This document shows, one piece after another, positions 41,261 through 41,357 of a DNA stretch of 41,357 nucleotides (its first letter is position 1; each line of letters opens with the position of its first letter). The stretch comes from Cryomorphaceae bacterium BACL29 MAG-121220-bin8. GTDB taxonomy: Bacteria; Bacteroidota; Bacteroidia; Flavobacteriales; Flavobacteriaceae. The stretch lies in contig CAJJCV010000025.1 in NCBI GenBank assembly GCA_905182765.1, forward strand, positions 1 to 41,357, written 5' to 3'. Position numbers and translations under genes: made by a program. A model generated the notes under the pieces. The model ran no database searches. It saw nothing but the letters and a program-made list of their open reading frames with translations, and was not told the origin of the DNA.

Positions 41261-41357
41261 TGAATTCTGATTTTAAAAATTTACCGAAAGTAGAATTACA
41301 CGTTCATTTAGATTGTTGTCTTAGTTATAAAGCACTAAAGAAAATTAATCCCAAAAT
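41260..41357 (+). CDS. Adenosine deaminase family protein, 3' end missing
   Basis: Only 32 codons are present before the window ends. The ATG at 41260 overlaps the preceding stop (TAATG). The peptide contains LPKVELHVHLD with the metal-binding His14-x-His16 pair that opens the TIM barrel of adenosine deaminases and related amidohydrolases. The residues after it (Cys-Cys-Leu-Ser) differ from the common Gly-Ser-Leu, so it may be an adenosine-deaminase-like enzyme of slightly different substrate. It would deaminate adenosine or a related purine in salvage. Confidence 0.8.
   Translation, partial: MNSDFKNLPKVELHVHLDCCLSYKALKKINPK

Overview
This window looks like a core-genome stretch of a low-GC member of the Bacteroidetes, most likely a marine member of class Flavobacteriia. 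The evidence is a DUF4270 lipoprotein, a DUF2723 membrane glycosyltransferase-like protein, the order rplM-rpsI-rpsB-tsf-pyrH-frr-MMPL-asnS-rpoN, an Alternative Complex III operon joined to cytochrome oxidase genes and ruvB, promoter elements of the Bacteroidetes TAnnTTTG type, and the absence of Shine-Dalgarno sequences. The first 13 bases match the tail of an Illumina adapter, so the left edge is a contig end cut inside panD.

Layout. (1) 1-1057, minus: panC then truncated panD, pantothenate synthesis. (2) 1162-3781, plus: a half-length glycogen-synthase-like protein and a DUF4270 lipoprotein. (3) 3771-16878, minus: a long block in transcription order polA, rplM, rpsI, rpsB, tsf, pyrH, frr, MMPL transporter, asnS, rpoN, family-2 glycosyltransferase. 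It mixes DNA repair, translation, nucleotide metabolism and the sigma-54 factor. (4) 16923-18496, plus: membrane metallophosphoesterase and a cysteine-free thioredoxin-fold protein. (5) 18476-22027, minus: the DUF2723 protein. (6) 22182-26765, plus: tRNA-Gln, rimP, nusA, infB. (7) 26769-27140, minus: a small SPOR-domain protein. (8) 27327-38420, plus: a respiratory operon, actA-B-C-D-E-F then cytochrome c oxidase subunits II and I. It should carry electrons from menaquinol through ACIII directly to an aa3-type oxidase. (9) 38467-41357, plus: ruvB, a YbdG-like mechanosensitive channel, a secreted histidine phosphatase and the start of an adenosine deaminase.

No mobile element, CRISPR array, phage gene or defence island is visible, and I do not see a clearly new multi-gene system. 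The points most worth a second look are: a PolA whose 3'-5' exonuclease catalytic residues all appear to be lost; a thioredoxin without cysteines; a GT5-like half protein without its ADP-glucose motif; a strong hairpin at the start of rimP and a smaller one in the rplM leader; a six-haem ActA; a possible leaderless ruvB mRNA; and an exact 21-base direct repeat linking the polA gene to the polA/phosphoesterase promoter gap. No gene-free stretch exceeds 300 bases.
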